The notes under the pieces are model-generated. The model was not told the origin of the DNA, did not search any database, and saw nothing but the letters and a program-made list of their open reading frames with translations. 64,000 bases of DNA, from positions 310,001 to 374,000 of the forward strand of contig JAXLYX010000009.1 of NCBI GenBank assembly GCA_046351215.1, in the 5' to 3' direction. Of this stretch, positions 62,479 to 64,000 are shown piece by piece (the stretch's first letter is position 1; each line of letters starts with the position of its first letter). The translations under genes were made by a program, and so were the position numbers. The DNA comes from JAXLYX01 sp046351215. Its GTDB lineage: Bacteria > Myxococcota_A > Polyangia > Polyangiales > Houyiibacteriaceae.

Positions 62479-64000
62479 ATGTCGATCCGCGTTCCGGTCG
62501 CCCTTCCGCTCGTCCTCGCGACCTTCCTCCTCGCCGCCTGCGACGACGGCGGCAAGTCGTACACGCTCGCCTCCGGCGTCCGGGTCTCGGTCGGCTCGAG
62601 CGGCAGCGTCGAGGTCGCGTCGGGCTCTCGGACGATCTTCGAGACGGCTCCGGGAGAGCACCTCGTGGCACGCACGTACCAGCAGGAATACGTGCAGCTG
62701 AACGGCTTCTACGACTTCACGCGGAGCGGCGAGCAGGCCTTCCCCCTGGGGCGCCTCCTCGGGAGCGCGCGTGACGGGGACTCGGTCGTGCTGCGCTACG
62801 GGGACGGTCAGGGACGCGAGGCCACGATGCGCGTGCTCCCCGGCGCGGTGTCCGGCACGACGAAGATCGAGATCCGCGTCACGGGCGTGGACTCGCTCGG
62901 CTCGACGGCGATCCCGCTGCGCTGCGACGCGCGTTCGAGCTACCTCGGCTTCGGCGCGCAATACAACGGCACGGACCAGCGTGGGGAGAAGTTCGCGCTC
63001 TTCACCGAGGAGCAGGGCATCGGACGCACCGGCATCCTCTTCGGTCTGACGGGCGATGCGCACACGAGCTACCTGCCGATGCCCTATTTCCTCGACGCGC
63101 GGGGCTTCGGCATGGCCGTCGACACCTCGGCGCGCGTGCTGGTGGATCTCTGCGCGACGGATCCCGAGGTCGCGTGGTTCGAGGTCGAGCACGGCGTGCC
63201 CGTCGACCTGATCCTCTTCGACGGTCCGACACCGCGCGACGTCGTGCGGCAGGTCGGTGACGTGTACGGTCGTCCGAAGGCGATCCCCGACTGGACGTTC
63301 GGGCCGTGGATCTCGATCCAGGGCGGGCAGACGACGGTGCTGGCCGAGGCCGATGCGCTCGATGCGGCGCAGGTGCCCTACACGGCGCTCTGGGCGCAGG
63401 ATTGGGTCGGCCTCCGCGACTTCACCCCGGGTCTCTCCGGCGTGAAGTACCACTGGCTCCCCGACACGACGCTCTATCCGGACCTCGCCGCGATGACGGC
63501 GAACCTGCACGGACGCGGGAAGCGCTTCCTCGCGTACGCGAATCCCTTCGTGCAGGAGACGCTCGAGCACTGGGGGCCGATGAGCGCGGCCGGCACCCTC
63601 ATCCACGATGCGACGGGCGGGCCCTACCGCTTCGACGGACCGTCGAGCAACACCGAGGGCAAGTCCTCGCTCCCCGATCTGACGAACCCGGCCGCGCGCA
63701 CCTACCTCGAGGGCTTCCTCGAGACGATGGTGAGCAGCTACGGCTTCGACGGTTGGATGTGCGACTTCGCCGAGTGGCTACCCCTCGACTCCGTGCTCTC
63801 GGACGGCTCCGATCCGATGCTGCAGCACAACCTCTATCCCTCGCAGTGGCACGGCACGCATCGGGCGCTGCTCGAGCGGCTCCGCCCCGGCAACGACTTC
63901 GCCCTCTTCTCGCGCTCGGGATGGCTCGGCACCCAGGGCACGGCGCAGATCGTCTGGATCGGCGATCAGGAGACCAATTGGACGGTCGAGGACGGGCTGC
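62479..64000 (+). CDS. GH31 glycosidase lipoprotein, sulfoquinovosidase-like (3' end beyond window)
   Basis: Partial: 507 residues visible. Signal with lipobox LLAAC, N-terminal beta-sandwich (about 25-270), then the GH31 barrel. Nucleophile Asp429 lies in GWMCDFAEWLP and the acid/base Asp496 in WIGDQETNW. The 67-residue gap equals that between Asp405 and Asp472 of E. coli YihQ, whose flanking motifs are very similar. YihQ binds the sulfonate with Arg301 and Trp304; the matching spot here reads KYHW (Lys323, Trp326), so a Lys replaces the Arg. The enzyme may thus cleave sulfoquinovosides or another alpha-glycoside outside the cytoplasm. ATG 62479; ATG 62471 is out of frame. Confidence 0.88.
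   Translation, partial: MSIRVPVALPLVLATFLLAACDDGGKSYTLASGVRVSVGSSGSVEVASGSRTIFETAPGEHLVARTYQQEYVQLNGFYDFTRSGEQAFPLGRLLGSARDGDSVVLRYGDGQGREATMRVLPGAVSGTTKIEIRVTGVDSLGSTAIPLRCDARSSYLGFGAQYNGTDQRGEKFALFTEEQGIGRTGILFGLTGDAHTSYLPMPYFLDARGFGMAVDTSARVLVDLCATDPEVAWFEVEHGVPVDLILFDGPTPRDVVRQVGDVYGRPKAIPDWTFGPWISIQGGQTTVLAEADALDAAQVPYTALWAQDWVGLRDFTPGLSGVKYHWLPDTTLYPDLAAMTANLHGRGKRFLAYANPFVQETLEHWGPMSAAGTLIHDATGGPYRFDGPSSNTEGKSSLPDLTNPAARTYLEGFLETMVSSYGFDGWMCDFAEWLPLDSVLSDGSDPMLQHNLYPSQWHGTHRALLERLRPGNDFALFSRSGWLGTQGTAQIVWIGDQETNWTVEDGL

Overview
The window is very GC-rich, tightly packed bacterial chromosome: 54 protein genes, one tRNA and no stretch above 300 bases without a gene. Four Hanks-type Ser/Thr kinases, an FHA-domain sigma-54 activator, PEGA-type lipoproteins, a PilY1/minor-pilin operon and numerous alpha/beta hydrolases point to a Myxococcota-like (deltaproteobacterial) organism. 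This is inferred from gene content; no rRNA is present. No insertion sequence, integrase, CRISPR array or prophage was seen.

Layout. 1-6.9 kb: truncated PEGA/TPR-like protein, two MFS transporters, a split and order-reversed PEP-utilising enzyme related to rifampicin phosphotransferase, and a serine hydrolase. 7.2-10.6 kb: pdhA-pdhB-pdhC, then tRNA-Leu(CAG) with a good promoter and a hairpin terminator. 10.6-18 kb (minus): type IVa minor pilins fimU-pilV-pilW-pilX, pilY1 and a lipoprotein. 18.1-23.9 kb (minus): 6-phosphofructokinase, PAS-type sigma-54 activator, a small J-domain protein, an Hsp70 with a long linker insertion and no lid, and a winged-helix protein with a basic tail. 24-29.6 kb: GT39/ArnT-like membrane glycosyltransferase, two envelope proteins and a substrate-binding lipoprotein. 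29.6-43.8 kb: a signalling region. The minus-strand arm holds a histidine kinase, a PEGA-tailed Ser/Thr kinase, a lipoprotein, an FHA-type sigma-54 activator and a small membrane protein. The divergent plus-strand arm holds a bifunctional (p)ppGpp enzyme, two Ser/Thr kinases, a TPR lipoprotein and a POT transporter. 43.9-50.7 kb: a TetR-led catabolic-looking operon, a rhodanese/hydrolase/fatty-acid-hydroxylase operon and a MarR regulator. 50.9-64 kb: an SDR, a kinase-ATPase-TPR protein, a P450, a TetR-containing ABC efflux operon, an orphan DNA methyltransferase and the start of a GH31 lipoprotein.

How parts may work together. A well-formed sigma-54 promoter lies directly in front of the (p)ppGpp gene, and an FHA-type sigma-54 activator is transcribed divergently next to it, with a Ser/Thr kinase in the same arm. 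A kinase to FHA activator to sigma-54 to stringent-response circuit is a testable inference.

A second window-wide signal concerns translation starts. Eight genes without a convincing Shine-Dalgarno sequence carry TANNNT exactly 6-7 bases before their start codon, the arrangement expected for leaderless mRNAs. Elsewhere, 13 gene pairs are joined by 4-base ATGA or GTGA overlaps.
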